A DNA stretch of 62,999 nucleotides from Fragilaria crotonensis (lineage: Eukaryota; Bacillariophyta; Fragilariophyceae; Fragilariales; Fragilariaceae): assembly GCA_022925895.1 (NCBI GenBank), contig JAKSYS010000350.1, positions 1-62,999 of the forward strand. The letters are read 5' to 3'. Every line of letters begins with the position of its first letter. The stretch's first letter is position 1. The notes beneath the pieces are model-generated. The model was not told where the DNA came from. It searched no databases and saw nothing but the letters and a program-made list of their open reading frames with translations. A program made the translations under genes and the position numbers. Of this stretch, positions 10,463 through 20,516 are shown piece by piece.

Positions 10463-11904
10463 GTGATGTATCATAATCCACAGTATCAACATGGTTGTCG
10501 ACGAAGTGTGAAATCCTCTCGCCACGTGACAGGTGTATATGCAACTAATGCGGCAGGTGAAGTCCTACCGCCCTTGTTCATCTTTGATTCGAATGCTAAG
10601 ACTGACGAGAATTTTCGTGTCAAGAATAGTTGGCTTGAAGGCCTTCCAACAATAACTGGACGATTCGGCTGTCCTACCCTGATTGAATCATCAAGCTTCT
10701 ATGCCGTGCGATCAAAAGGATCTATGGATGACTCGCTACTAAACAGTTATATCGAAGACGTTCTGTTGCCCTTGTATCCTAACATAAACAAACGGCATCT
10801 TTCGATGCAACAGGTAAGGATGCTTCTTGTCCGTTGATTGGTCATCATGTTCCTTCTCCCACCACTTCTTACTCTGCTTTCATTGTCGCATGCAAAGGTA
10901 AGCTTCTTGCAGGTCCTGTTGTCCTGAAGCTTGACTCGGGCCCAGGTCGTATTGTTGCGTCGCACGAGAGTATCCTCAAGCGCGAAGGTTACTTCGAAAG
11001 GGGATTGATCATTCTTGCTGGTCTCCCCAACGCAACAAGCGTTCAACAAGAAATGGACGCCCTTTATGGGTCGTTCAAGCCTGCAACTAACGGTCGAGGT
11101 GAGATGGTTGTAATGAGGAAGATAAAGGAACAAGGCGAGCGTCAGGGTACGAACGATCCGGGACCAGCCATTGTATCCTTGGGTTTTGAGGATCTGTCCA
11201 CGATTGTAGATGGGAATGATGGTGACGATGTGAGTATGAAGCCATTCAGTAAGTGCTTCACAACCGACAAAGTCTTGCGAGCTTGGAACAAGATTGGATT
11301 TGTTCCCTTTACGAGGAAATGTCTTTATGACAAGAAGGTTCGTCACGAGCTCGGTCAAGATGATGCCAATGTTGAGTTGGAGAATTTGCAGGAGGACTAT
11401 GCTGGCCTTGTGTCAAACGCCGAGATCTGTGGAGCAAGCAAAGGTGGGTTTAATGCATCTATCGAGCGCGCTCGAAAGCTCAATAGAGCTATTGATGAGG
11501 ATGAGCAGGTTCGGCAATTGGTTGCGACCAGAGGTGCCTTCTTAGCAGGTTCGCTGTGGACGACATGCAAATCGAGGGTGGGTAACTGACGTGTGACGCT
11601 GCGAGCGCAACGTGAGCAAATGGCGATTGACGAGGCGAAAGCCAACACTGTAAGTCAAAATCGTTTGGATCGCCAGGCAAAGCTACTGGCAAATGCACAG
11701 ACAGCTTTACAGAAGTTCAGAACAGCTGGTGCAATCATGTCAATGACCGATAAGGATTGGGGTGATGTTGTGAGGTGGGTTCTGCCTGAGGCAAAGGTGT
11801 CGGGTCTCATGCGAGACTTGAAGAAAAAAGAGGCCATGATCGCAAAATTGGCGACTCTGGAAAGGGACTGGACAACATACATCCCGGCACCAACAGAACT
11901 TTAA
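10463..11904 (+). pseudogene. DDE_1-type transposase, 3' part
   Basis: The product belongs to the CENP-B/pogo/jerky-like DDE endonucleases. Visible signatures are HVTGVYATNAAGEVLPPLFIF and ESSSFYAVRSKGSMDDSLL, then GPVVLKLDSGPGR, and GLIILAGLPNATSVQQEMD followed by ALYGSFK, equivalent to the PPNTSxxLQPLD..FK block of the family. Between MQQ (about 10815) and LLAGPVV (about 10902) the frame is interrupted by an apparent GT-AG intron of about 86 bp; its exact acceptor is uncertain. A TGA at 11587-11589 lies in frame with the continuing coding sequence (VGN, stop, RVTLRAQREQMA) to 11904. The N-terminal DNA-binding region is missing next to the non-LTR element. A dead, truncated copy. Confidence 0.75.
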
Positions 11905-12640
11905 AGGCTCAGTCCTTTCAATACAGTAGTTCTAAACACATCAAAATCACTTGGAATCAAATCCTTCATCATCTTCCTGTTCATTCTGCATCATCATGGT
12001 CGGAAATGAATTAACGCAAAATTGTTTTCAGTCCCGTCCCGTTTTATTTGTATGGGAGTCTCGGTTCTATGTTCTATATATCCGGGTTCGAAAATAGCCG
12101 ACCAAACATAACTTCATCAATAACACGACTTCTTCAAATCTTCTTGATTTAATCTGTTCACGGGATAAAGCTCGTGCGTTTGGTATGTCTTGAGGACCGT
12201 ACGGTGATTTCTTGGTGTCGATTAATTCTGTGGCTCCCACTACTCTAGTATGTTTATACTTGTACCGTCCATGTACTATGCAGTGACGTAAGAACAAAGT
12301 ACCAGTAGTACTCCGAGTACTAGCGACACCGAGTGTAGAGCAAAAACCTACTCTCTCTAGAGAAAACATTTGATATCCTAATGCTACTATACGGTTCCTA
12401 CTACAAGACAGTGGCCGGGCTGCGACTTGCGATACATTCCCTGACCTTGCCTTCCCAAATAGACAATAATTCATGAGCGGCAATAATGATCTGAATCAAC
12501 AAGAGAGCCATTCTATCGGGAGGCTAGAAGTTCGCCGCGAGGCGTAGTGCTAAGCACAAAACACAAAATACACAAACCAAAAAAACAAAATGGAAATACA
12601 TGCAGACAATGAAATCGGCGCCCCCTCCCCCCCTTACGCC
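11905..12640. other. Intergenic; no supported gene
   Basis: This stretch holds no coding sequence I can support. A minus-strand open frame (12067-12483) has no recognisable domain, and its downstream end (frequent stops, TATATAGAACATAGAACC) looks like untranslated or LTR-type sequence. It may be a remnant of a retroelement end, but only one copy is in the window. Confidence 0.5.
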
Positions 12641-14749
12641 TTACACAATCTTTTCAATCGTAATGAACCCTCGGCGAGTCGATTCGCATCCCAACATGAC
12701 GGTTGCACTCATGTAGTCAAGCTCTGTCTTGGCGTTCAAGTATTCAGGTGGAATCACGTCCTGAGCACGTGGAAAGTCCCACTTGCCACACGCGTCCAAG
12801 GTTTGAAGGGACTTGTAGAGCAACGACGTCGATACCCATGCGTTGGGATATTTGTACTTGGCCACATCCATGACCAAGAACGCGTCCATAACTGGTGAGA
12901 AGGCACCCAGGGGGCTAAAATGTCCACCACCAGCCTGGCCAACGCCCTTGCGATCAAAGTTGATCATAACTCGGGCTTTCGTGTTGGCCAATGCTTGTTG
13001 TAAGATGCGACGGAAATCTTCAATGGACAAAGTGAAAGGATCGACGTGATGAACGCTTACATTCCATGCCTCTTTGTCCAAGTGGCATTCCAACAATGCC
13101 TTAGTCTGAAGCATGCTCAAGCCTCCGGGAGCTTTAAAGATGCCATCAAAGGAGGCGTTCCTGCGAATCACGTGCGAGTTGGTGCAGTGGTTAAACATGT
13201 CAGCCTGGGTAGCGTATGGATGAGGATTGTAGATTGGGTCAATAGGGAGTTCGATGTCACCACGAAACGAGTTAAGGATGGCAGCAGATGTCGCTACCGC
13301 ACAGTATGCTTGATTAATCTGCGCATCAAATCCTTGTTGAATCAAGAAGTAGTCGTGCGCAAAGTCAATGAATGCGATACCACCGTGCGCCAACATCCGG
13401 TACGCATCGGTAGTGTTTAAGTAGATCACAAATTCAGGCAGCTCTTTATGCCGATGTGTCACGTTATACCACCAATCCTCAATCTTGTGATCCGTTTCGT
13501 TCCAAGATTCAGCAGTGCGGTCGACTGTGTGTTCGATCAAATCATCGACGTGATGAAACCACGCTGTCGCCTTTTGCTCGGTGGTGTTCCACCAAACTCC
13601 AATTCTTTCTTCTTCGCCGTTGAACCATCCGCCTGTTTCGTGTTCTGTCTCGTTCCACCATTCGCCCGACGCATATTCCTCTTCCTTTACCCAGGAGGAT
13701 GCTTTGCGTTCAGTCTCATTCCACCACTCAGCTGTCTTGTGCTGTTCGTCGTTAAGCCAAGCCGCAACGTCATGCCCCGTCCGATTCCACCATTGCTCTG
13801 TTTTGTGTTCTTCATCGCTGAGCCAGTCGGCACTTTCGTGTCCTGTTTCGTTTAACCACTCGGCAGACTTACGTTCTTCGTCGCTCAGCCAACCGGCGCT
13901 TCCGTGTACGGTTCCATTTAACCACTCAGCAGAGCTATGTTCTTTATCCTCTAACCAACCGGCAGTTCCGTGTTCTGTTTTGTTGAACCACTCGGTAGAC
14001 TTGTGTCCTGCCTTGCCTATCCAGTCAGCCGTTTTGTGCTCTGTCTTGTTCCACAAATCGATAGATTTGTGCCCATTTCCATCCAGCTTTTGTTCCGTCG
14101 CATTCCACCATTCCGATGTTCGTTCCTTCCCAGTATCGACGAACTCCTCTGTTCTTTTCGTAGTCTCGTTCCACCAACCGGCGCCGGATCCGGGTTTAGC
14201 CTGTTCGTGCTTGAGCCACTCTGATGTACGTTTGTTCTCGGCGTCGATAAAGTGCGCCGCCTTTAGGGTTGTTTCATTCCACCACTCGGCAGTTTGTTCA
14301 GCAAAGTTTTTCCACCAGCCCCTGGTCTTCTCTTCAATCAACTGCGAATCTTGATGCAAGGTGTCCTTGTACTCGTTCCACTTCATGTTAGTTTCGTTCC
14401 AGAAGGGACCCCATATATCTGCAATCCTTCGTTTCCATTCGTCCATTCGATCAAATTGAGCATCTACTGACTCAAACATTCGATCGTGAAGCCTGGTTTT
14501 GTCGAACAACTTTGATTCTTCCTCGATGCCTTCCTGATTAAGGTCGACAATGGTAGGTTGCGAAGAACTACCGCGAGAATACGCGACGCGGACGGAAACG
14601 ACAATTGCTGCAAGGATGACCAGCACGTAGAACAATCCCAGTCTGGAATCGTGCCGCTCCTCCTCCATTGACCTGTCATCGACGCGTGATGCCGGAGCAA
14701 CCAGAGGTTGGTGCTCGGGGAGTATGGACTGATAATTCTTCCTGTTCAT
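12641..14749 (-). CDS. Membrane-anchored phytochelatin-synthase-like protein with glycosylated 11-mer-repeat stalk
   Basis: Starting at the ATG at 14749 (good context, MNRKNYQSIL), the protein has 702 residues; upstream in-frame codons to 14986 look like leader DNA. A cytosolic head (1-36) precedes one transmembrane helix (37-57, LGLFYVLVILAAIVVSV), suggesting type II topology. Residues about 150-405 are 11-residue repeats of the pattern (A/E)-E-W-(L/W)-N-x-T-x-H-x-x, with N-x-T sequons about every 22 residues. The C-terminal 260 residues are a phytochelatin synthase catalytic domain: NQAYCAVATSAAILNSF (Cys483), GGGHFSPLGAF (His610), LVMDVAKYKYPNAWV (Asp628), the Cys-His-Asp triad. Known enzymes transfer gamma-glutamylcysteine between glutathione molecules, or only hydrolyse glutathione, and are soluble and cytosolic. 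Here the domain should face the lumen or cell exterior. The domain is firm; activity and location are inferred. Confidence 0.85.
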   Translation of the reverse strand: MNRKNYQSILPEHQPLVAPASRVDDRSMEEERHDSRLGLFYVLVILAAIVVSVRVAYSRGSSSQPTIVDLNQEGIEEESKLFDKTRLHDRMFESVDAQFDRMDEWKRRIADIWGPFWNETNMKWNEYKDTLHQDSQLIEEKTRGWWKNFAEQTAEWWNETTLKAAHFIDAENKRTSEWLKHEQAKPGSGAGWWNETTKRTEEFVDTGKERTSEWWNATEQKLDGNGHKSIDLWNKTEHKTADWIGKAGHKSTEWFNKTEHGTAGWLEDKEHSSAEWLNGTVHGSAGWLSDEERKSAEWLNETGHESADWLSDEEHKTEQWWNRTGHDVAAWLNDEQHKTAEWWNETERKASSWVKEEEYASGEWWNETEHETGGWFNGEEERIGVWWNTTEQKATAWFHHVDDLIEHTVDRTAESWNETDHKIEDWWYNVTHRHKELPEFVIYLNTTDAYRMLAHGGIAFIDFAHDYFLIQQGFDAQINQAYCAVATSAAILNSFRGDIELPIDPIYNPHPYATQADMFNHCTNSHVIRRNASFDGIFKAPGGLSMLQTKALLECHLDKEAWNVSVHHVDPFTLSIEDFRRILQQALANTKARVMINFDRKGVGQAGGGHFSPLGAFSPVMDAFLVMDVAKYKYPNAWVSTSLLYKSLQTLDACGKWDFPRAQDVIPPEYLNAKTELDYMSATVMLGCESTRRGFITIEKIV

Positions 14750-14989
14750 TGTCGTCTCCCCAATAAATGAGACAATAAATGCTGTACCACAGCTGCATGT
14801 GTGTGTGCACAGGTGCACGTTTTGAATGAACCGATTGGCCAACGATTCGAACGCAGTCACATACGCAGTGCTGGTATCGAATCTCGCGTACAAGCCGGCA
14901 GCCTCGAAGGAATTCTTGAACGATTTTCTGTTCTGGATCATCAGCCGCGTGCCTCGTGCCGTCATTATGATAGTGCAGCACGCCAATCA

Positions 14990-17587
14990 CCAGGCAGTTC
15001 GGTAAACTACGGTTTGGTGACTATTGATTCTTATTTTTTATATGCTTCGATGCGTATGAACTGGAGCATACTGTACTCTGTTTATAGTGTATACATATAC
15101 TATTGCGCGCTGGGGTGCATGCATATGTGAAGTACGTGCAATGTGCACCTCAGCATTGTCGGTTGAAATGAGACTCAGCAATTAATCAGCCATTGCTTGG
15201 GAGATTCGAGAGTACAATTGTAGTACTGGAGTACATGAGTTCATTTTTCAGTCAAAGGATAGCGATTAGTTTGAAACTGAACCCTGTATGAACATCAGGC
15301 AGCTTCTTGTTAAATGTCAGCTGATCCTGCACCCACCCATGCATTCTTGGCCACACTATGCAAGCTGCAGCAAGACATGGAAAACCACAAAATGCATTAT
15401 TCATGAGACTGATTCTGTTCCACTATTCTCCATCTTTATTGTTCCTGCTGATCGGCACTCCAGCAGGAACTGGCTGGTGGTTGCTGGAGAGTGTTGTTGT
15501 TGATCCTTCACCAAGTTCCTCATTAAGTGCATTCTGCTAAGAATTGAATGTAAAGCATTGCCATCATTGTCCTTGGGGACTACTTGGTGCCAGTGCTTGT
15601 TCTTGTGCACCTTGGTCTCATCAGACAATATGAATTATCATCATCCTAGAAACCTCTGCTAATGGTTACTCTTGATCAGCGCAGTCATTCTTCCAGTGTT
15701 GATGCTTTTGAGTCTTTGTCATTGTGATTATAACTCAACAAGGGTCAGACTTTGAACTCTGAATCCCACCCACCCTGATGCAATGGGTGGAGAGATGAAT
15801 CTGCTTGGCTGATGATGAAGTCCTAGTGGCTTGCTAGTATATGAATGTTGTGCTGGATGGTCACGTAGGATGAAATTTGGAAGCAGAGGCCGGATTACTT
15901 TTTCTTCCTTTTTCTCATTATCAAGTGCTGGTGACCAGCAATATTCTTGGCAGCTAGTACAGCCAGCCAACTTTTCCACTTCTGGTATTGAGGACCTGGC
16001 TGGTTACATGGTGTCCTCATCTCTTATTTTTTGAAATGGCATATTGATGATCATCGTCTTGAACGAACTGATTGCTAGTACGTGCATAACTCAGCAGCAG
16101 TTTTGCCAATGACAAGTATACTGCATAAGGACATCAGATGCTGATTGGAGTCAATATCTCTGTATAATTGTCAAAAAACAATCTATCATTCACCAATACT
16201 CTGCCTGTTGGTGTCTTGACCAATGGTTGGCATTCAATGAGCCCTGGAACTTTGGGCTGGTACTACGACAGCTAAAGAGCGCCATGGTAGAGACACTGTA
16301 GTACTGGCATTGTGCGCTTTTGGGTTTGTTCCCCCCCCAACATGCTGCCTGTTGTTGGACAGCATGCTACTTGCGTTCATGAAATAATTTGCTGTTCATT
16401 GAAAAGAAAGTCTGTATAAACCACAGAGGCCGGCACTTGTCTATGGTTTGTGGTGGTTGTGTACAGGAGCAATAACTTCACACTTGGTCGTTCAAGATTA
16501 TAAAGACTATCAAATGATTCCTCCAGAGACTGAAAAATTCCCCGTTGTTCTGCTTTGTTTAGGCTGCAATCATCATGAACATGCAGTCCCTGGTTGTTCA
16601 TTTTCCTAAGGTCCTGTCATTTCTTCCAAATATGGTCATAACTAATTTGAGCTGCCAAGATGTTCCCACCATTTTGCTTTGGGAAGCTTGTCTCAAAATT
16701 GCGATCTATAACTTTCTTGAAAGGATACCAATTCTGACCTGAGAGATCCCATGATCAACTCATTCCAACCAATTCAAAACTGCTGTCCTATCAAGTGATG
16801 CAAACTGGATTTACGGATCAGTTTGGAAATCATCAAACGATGAAGTGCTCTGCCATGAGCATAGTGTATATCCAGCAGGAAACCACCACCACAAATCAAT
16901 CATTGTGGTTGGGGACAATGCAATATGTGCAACTGACCATCGTGTTCATGGTGACAACTGGGACAAAGGCACCTGTTGAGAAATCCCAAATATTTGTGAG
17001 CTCAGTACCTCTGTTCGTTCTCTAATAATAGGGTGATAACTTTGGTTGTCACGGCTTACCAAAAGTCAGAAAGTAGAAGCTATGTGGCACTGTCAAACTG
17101 AACATTTATTCCAATGACATTAAAGGTTCCATAAACATATTGCAATAACTCTCTTGAACATTCTCGTACCAATGTTACGTGTACAGCAGGGATGGAATGG
17201 GTCATTAATCCCTTCCACCGTTGATCAGGAATCGGGAGTATCAATAGAGACCCAAAATTCCCCTTGAAATGACACCCACACTCGAAAAGTACTAGTACGT
17301 AGCATAAAGACGGAATTCAAGTTAGATCGACGTCGGAATGACCGCGCCCGATAGAAAGCATGGACATCCGGAATTCCGGGTTAACCCAAACATTTCGAAG
17401 TTTTTGGGGATACGAGTGGTTCTTGTCGGGAGCATGGCGGGAAACCGTACAAGGGTACTGTACGATGCCAGGCAGAGCTCCTGTATCATACTCATTGATT
17501 TTCCCCGCCTATCATAGGCACAGACACCTAAAGAAAAAAAATTGTCGTTAACGCATATTAATAACGATCATATAACGTCATCAGAAG
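14990..17587. other. Long intergenic region; no supported gene
   Basis: About 2.6 kb with only short open frames and no domain, RNA gene or clear repeat array. A poly-C run (16332-16339) is next to an imperfect CATGCTG/CAGCATG stem. Base composition is A+T-rich and like other intergenic parts of the window. Confidence 0.5.
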
Positions 17588-17674
17588 ATGGAAGGCGACA
17601 ATAATACTTCTGCGCCGGCCGGCCACAAACTCAAGTTTGCATGTATGGACATCGCTCCGAACACGATTTCCATT

Positions 17675-18000
17675 GAACCGATTTCGATGAACCAGATTTT
17701 CGATGAACCGATTTTGATGAACCGGATTTTCGATGAACCGATTATGATGAACCGGATTTTTGATGAACACGGTTTGATGAACCGGATTTCTCTTGAATAC
17801 AGTTAATGAACCGACTCCTTATGACCAAAGAATAGAAGCGGGATTCTTAATTGACCAAAAAAATAACCGTATTCTAAATGACCGAAAGAATGAATCGGGA
17901 TTCTTAATGAACCAAAAAAATGAACCGGGATTCTAAATGAACCGGAAAAATGAACCGGGATTCTCAATGAACCGAAAACATGAACCGGGATTTATGTTGA
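17675..18000 (+). repeat. 30-bp minisatellite
   Basis: Four clear 30-bp units begin at 17675, 17705, 17735 and 17765, built on GATGAACCGATTTT and its variants. After a diverged part (17795-17890) a second form of the same 30-bp period (GGGATTCT, AATGAACC, AAAATGAACC) repeats to about 18000. Because the period is divisible by three, both strands are open over the first block (10-residue repeats EPIxMNRIFD forward, NRFIENPVHQ reverse). Copies of GCGCGCCGGCC flank it. I see no evidence that either frame is a gene. Confidence 0.8.
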
Positions 18001-18817
18001 ACTTTTGCCGTTGCGCGCCGGCCGACCGATGAATCAAGAGTTACGCGCCTGCCAAGCTCTTCGCGCGCCGGCCTACATTGTAATAATTTGATATTTCGAT
18101 AACCGTTTTCCATCGAATGATTTAAAATACCTTTCGTGTTTGAATATGTCTATAACTTTCATTCTTTGTCAGCGTGTCTGTTCTATCTTCCATCCAAATG
18201 ACACATCATTTTTCGAGCTATTTTCTAGTTTTCATAATTCGGTCATTTGATTGCATTGCTCCATAATTCTGTCCTCCACGTCCTCAACGACACGATTTTC
18301 CGGATGTCCCATGTATTAGTGCTTTGGGTTTCCTTCAACTTGTCAATCCTTGTCTTCATGCAAGTGCAATCTTGCTACTTGTACTGTTGTCGTAGCTTGA
18401 ATCATAAGCAGTACAAGTAGACCTACCACGTATTGTACTACTGGAATACAGAGTCCAGAGTCGAGTGGCGCTCCAAAACCCCGATTTATTCTCTGTGCCG
18501 CCTGCGGGCTGCGGACAGTGTCGCATCGCATCTTGTGGCTGAAGCAGTGTAAGTCATCATCGGAATCCGTTGAGGCGGTTGGAGTTAGGGAAAAAAACCC
18601 TACTGGAGTATCAACGAGAGTACTTTCCTACTCCCTAATTGAGAGGTGACATTTCATACCGATCGTGACTGACTGACATTAGAGGAGGATCCAATTGCGG
18701 CACTATACGCGTAAACTGATTTCTGGTGTATACTCACCTTCTGCATGGTTGTGCCCACGTCTCAGCCTACAACAATTGCTCCGGACTCCGGAATTCTCGT
18801 CGAGTCAAGTGTAAAGC
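18001..18817. other. Intergenic, 5' flank of the 18818 gene
   Basis: There is no supported gene. It contains short inverted and direct motifs such as GTACTACTGGAATAC but no array. The promoter of the gene at 18818 must lie here; no TATA-like element can be assigned with confidence. Confidence 0.4.
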
Positions 18818-20101
18818 ATGGATTCAGTGAATGACTGGACCGCATATGGGTTTGGCGATGAGATGAGCATCGCAAAGAAGGATAAGAAAAAGGCCAAGAA
18901 AAGCGATCGCAGTGACAGCACTGCGAAGAAGAAGAAGAAATCAAAGCGCAGCAGCTCGAAGGATGACGATGACGACCTTGAATCATTCGCTGATATTGGG
19001 CTATTTGCGAAAGCAATTGCACAGGCTCATCGAGAAGATAATTATGCGCTGTCTGAGGCGTTCCAAGATATGCACGAAGACCAAGAGTTTGTGAAAGCCT
19101 TTGATTCCAATTCCAACTTTGATGCCGTTAAAGCTGACTTCGGAATAAGACCACAAGAGCAAGCGCTGGTCAAACCTCCTGTCCCCGAGGCCAGTGGGGA
19201 TGACGGCGAATGGTTCGTGGATAGCAACAGCAAAGGAGCTGAAATGAAGGAATACGCTCGAAGACTGAGTATCCACTCCGCGCAATCCACCAGATCTAAA
19301 GAGAGGGAATCGAGAGGCCAGCCAAGTGGCCAGGCGCGTGCAATCTCAAAGACGCAATCAAAGGCTGACGTTTCGGAGGGGACCTCACAGGCCAGAAACG
19401 TTAGTTTCGAAAATGGCAACCTTACGTCAAGGACGATCACAACCGTTGACTTTTCCAACGATCAGTTTCATGAAGCTCATGCGACCTCGACAGTCCAATT
19501 CAATGACAGTGCAACTATCCGCTCGGAGCTCACTGGGCTAACAGGTGTTTTCTCTTCCATGACAAGTAATCATGGTGATTTCGATGACGATAGTGACTCC
19601 TCCTCGTCGACGGACGAAGACGAGGAAGTACTCGACTACCCCATTTACAATCCAGCCACGAAAAGGCCGGTAATGACGCAGTCCGCCAATGAAAAGCGGA
19701 CGACGAAACCAAAAGGTAAGGTACAGTTTGGATCTGTGACCGTACGTGGTTATCAGCGTATCATCGGCGACAACCCTAGCTGCAAGACTGGAGCGCCGAT
19801 ATCGATTGGTTGGACTGTGGAGTCAGAAACGCGACATCCCACTCCCGAGGCGCACGATTTGGCTCGGGGACGAGCGATTCGAACTTCGTATGAACTCATC
19901 TTGCCACGAGAAGTTCGACACGACATGCTCCTGAAGCTCGGCTACACGGAACGTGAAATCGCGCAAGCTGTCCGAACTGTACTTAGAGACAAAAACAAGC
20001 GTCGCACCACTGTCAACAACTTGTCAGCAGAGGTTGTGGAAGAAAAGCTGGAAACTGTGACCAGTGGAATGAAGAAAATCCTATTTTTGAGGAAGCGATA
20101 G
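18818..20101 (+). CDS. Uncharacterised protein with conserved GDNPS-type C-terminal motif
   Basis: The 427-residue product starts MDSVNDWTAYGFGDEM at a clean ATG and has no intron. Residues about 22-50 are a lysine-rich block (KKDKKKAKK, AKKKKKSKR) followed by DDDDD, compatible with nuclear localisation. Residues 55-330 are Ser/Asp-rich and probably disordered, with an acidic DDDSDSSSSTDEDEEV stretch. The C-terminal 110 residues look folded and contain VTVRGYQRIIGDNPSCKTG then APISIGW, then LPREVRHDMLLKLGYTEREIAQAVRTV. From memory, an (E/Q)R-x-x-GD-(N/H)P...GxPxxxGW motif recurs in many diatom proteins of unknown function; I cannot confirm this without a search. The final helix (EREIAQAVRTVLRDKNKRR) could bind nucleic acid, which is speculation. 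A real gene judging by length and codon pattern. Confidence 0.75.
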   Translation: MDSVNDWTAYGFGDEMSIAKKDKKKAKKSDRSDSTAKKKKKSKRSSSKDDDDDLESFADIGLFAKAIAQAHREDNYALSEAFQDMHEDQEFVKAFDSNSNFDAVKADFGIRPQEQALVKPPVPEASGDDGEWFVDSNSKGAEMKEYARRLSIHSAQSTRSKERESRGQPSGQARAISKTQSKADVSEGTSQARNVSFENGNLTSRTITTVDFSNDQFHEAHATSTVQFNDSATIRSELTGLTGVFSSMTSNHGDFDDDSDSSSSTDEDEEVLDYPIYNPATKRPVMTQSANEKRTTKPKGKVQFGSVTVRGYQRIIGDNPSCKTGAPISIGWTVESETRHPTPEAHDLARGRAIRTSYELILPREVRHDMLLKLGYTEREIAQAVRTVLRDKNKRRTTVNNLSAEVVEEKLETVTSGMKKILFLRKR

Positions 20102-20516
20102 TAATTGAGTTAACCAATTGAATGTGCTGTATAAACCCGTCGATCAACTACGTCATGTTGAGCTATGCCCTAATGCCGTGAAAGGGTGCATTGTCGTCCT
20201 CTCCGATCCTATAGTTCATGTATTTTGGTTTGCTGAATTGTGTGGGTCCTGGGTCTTTCAAGCTCATAGGCTTCCCCTTATTGCTGGTTGGAGGGGGCAT
20301 CCATTCGATGTGTTTGATAGAGCAGAGTTGAACGTTGACCCAGGACAAAACAATGCTGCTCAGGGCGGCCATACAACAACAGCATTCCTTTGCTACCTTC
20401 GCGATCTTATCTAGAAATGGACGCCTGATAAACATGTTAACAAATGTTTAAAGATTTTGGTCGGAACACCTCTGCCGATACAAAATGAAGTGCCAAGCCT
20501 TGATCCCTTAACTAGT
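20102..20516. other. Intergenic; nothing recognised
   Basis: This is the 3' flank shared by two convergent genes. It has short overlapping open frames on both strands with no domain signature. Confidence 0.5.

Noticed and set aside
12067..12483. 138-codon minus-strand open frame, possibly an LTR fragment
   Set aside because: No domain, and no second copy in the window to prove an LTR. Left as intergenic.
13581..14354. 257-codon plus-strand open frame opposite the PCS-like protein stalk
   Set aside because: It is the antisense of the 11-residue repeats; the repeat period keeps it open (Ser/Cys/His-rich repeats) but it has no independent domain. Minus strand carries the catalytic domain in the same frame.
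17588..17806. Possible small repeat protein encoded by the 30-bp minisatellite
   Set aside because: Both strands are open only because the period is divisible by three; there is no leader, domain or conserved start.
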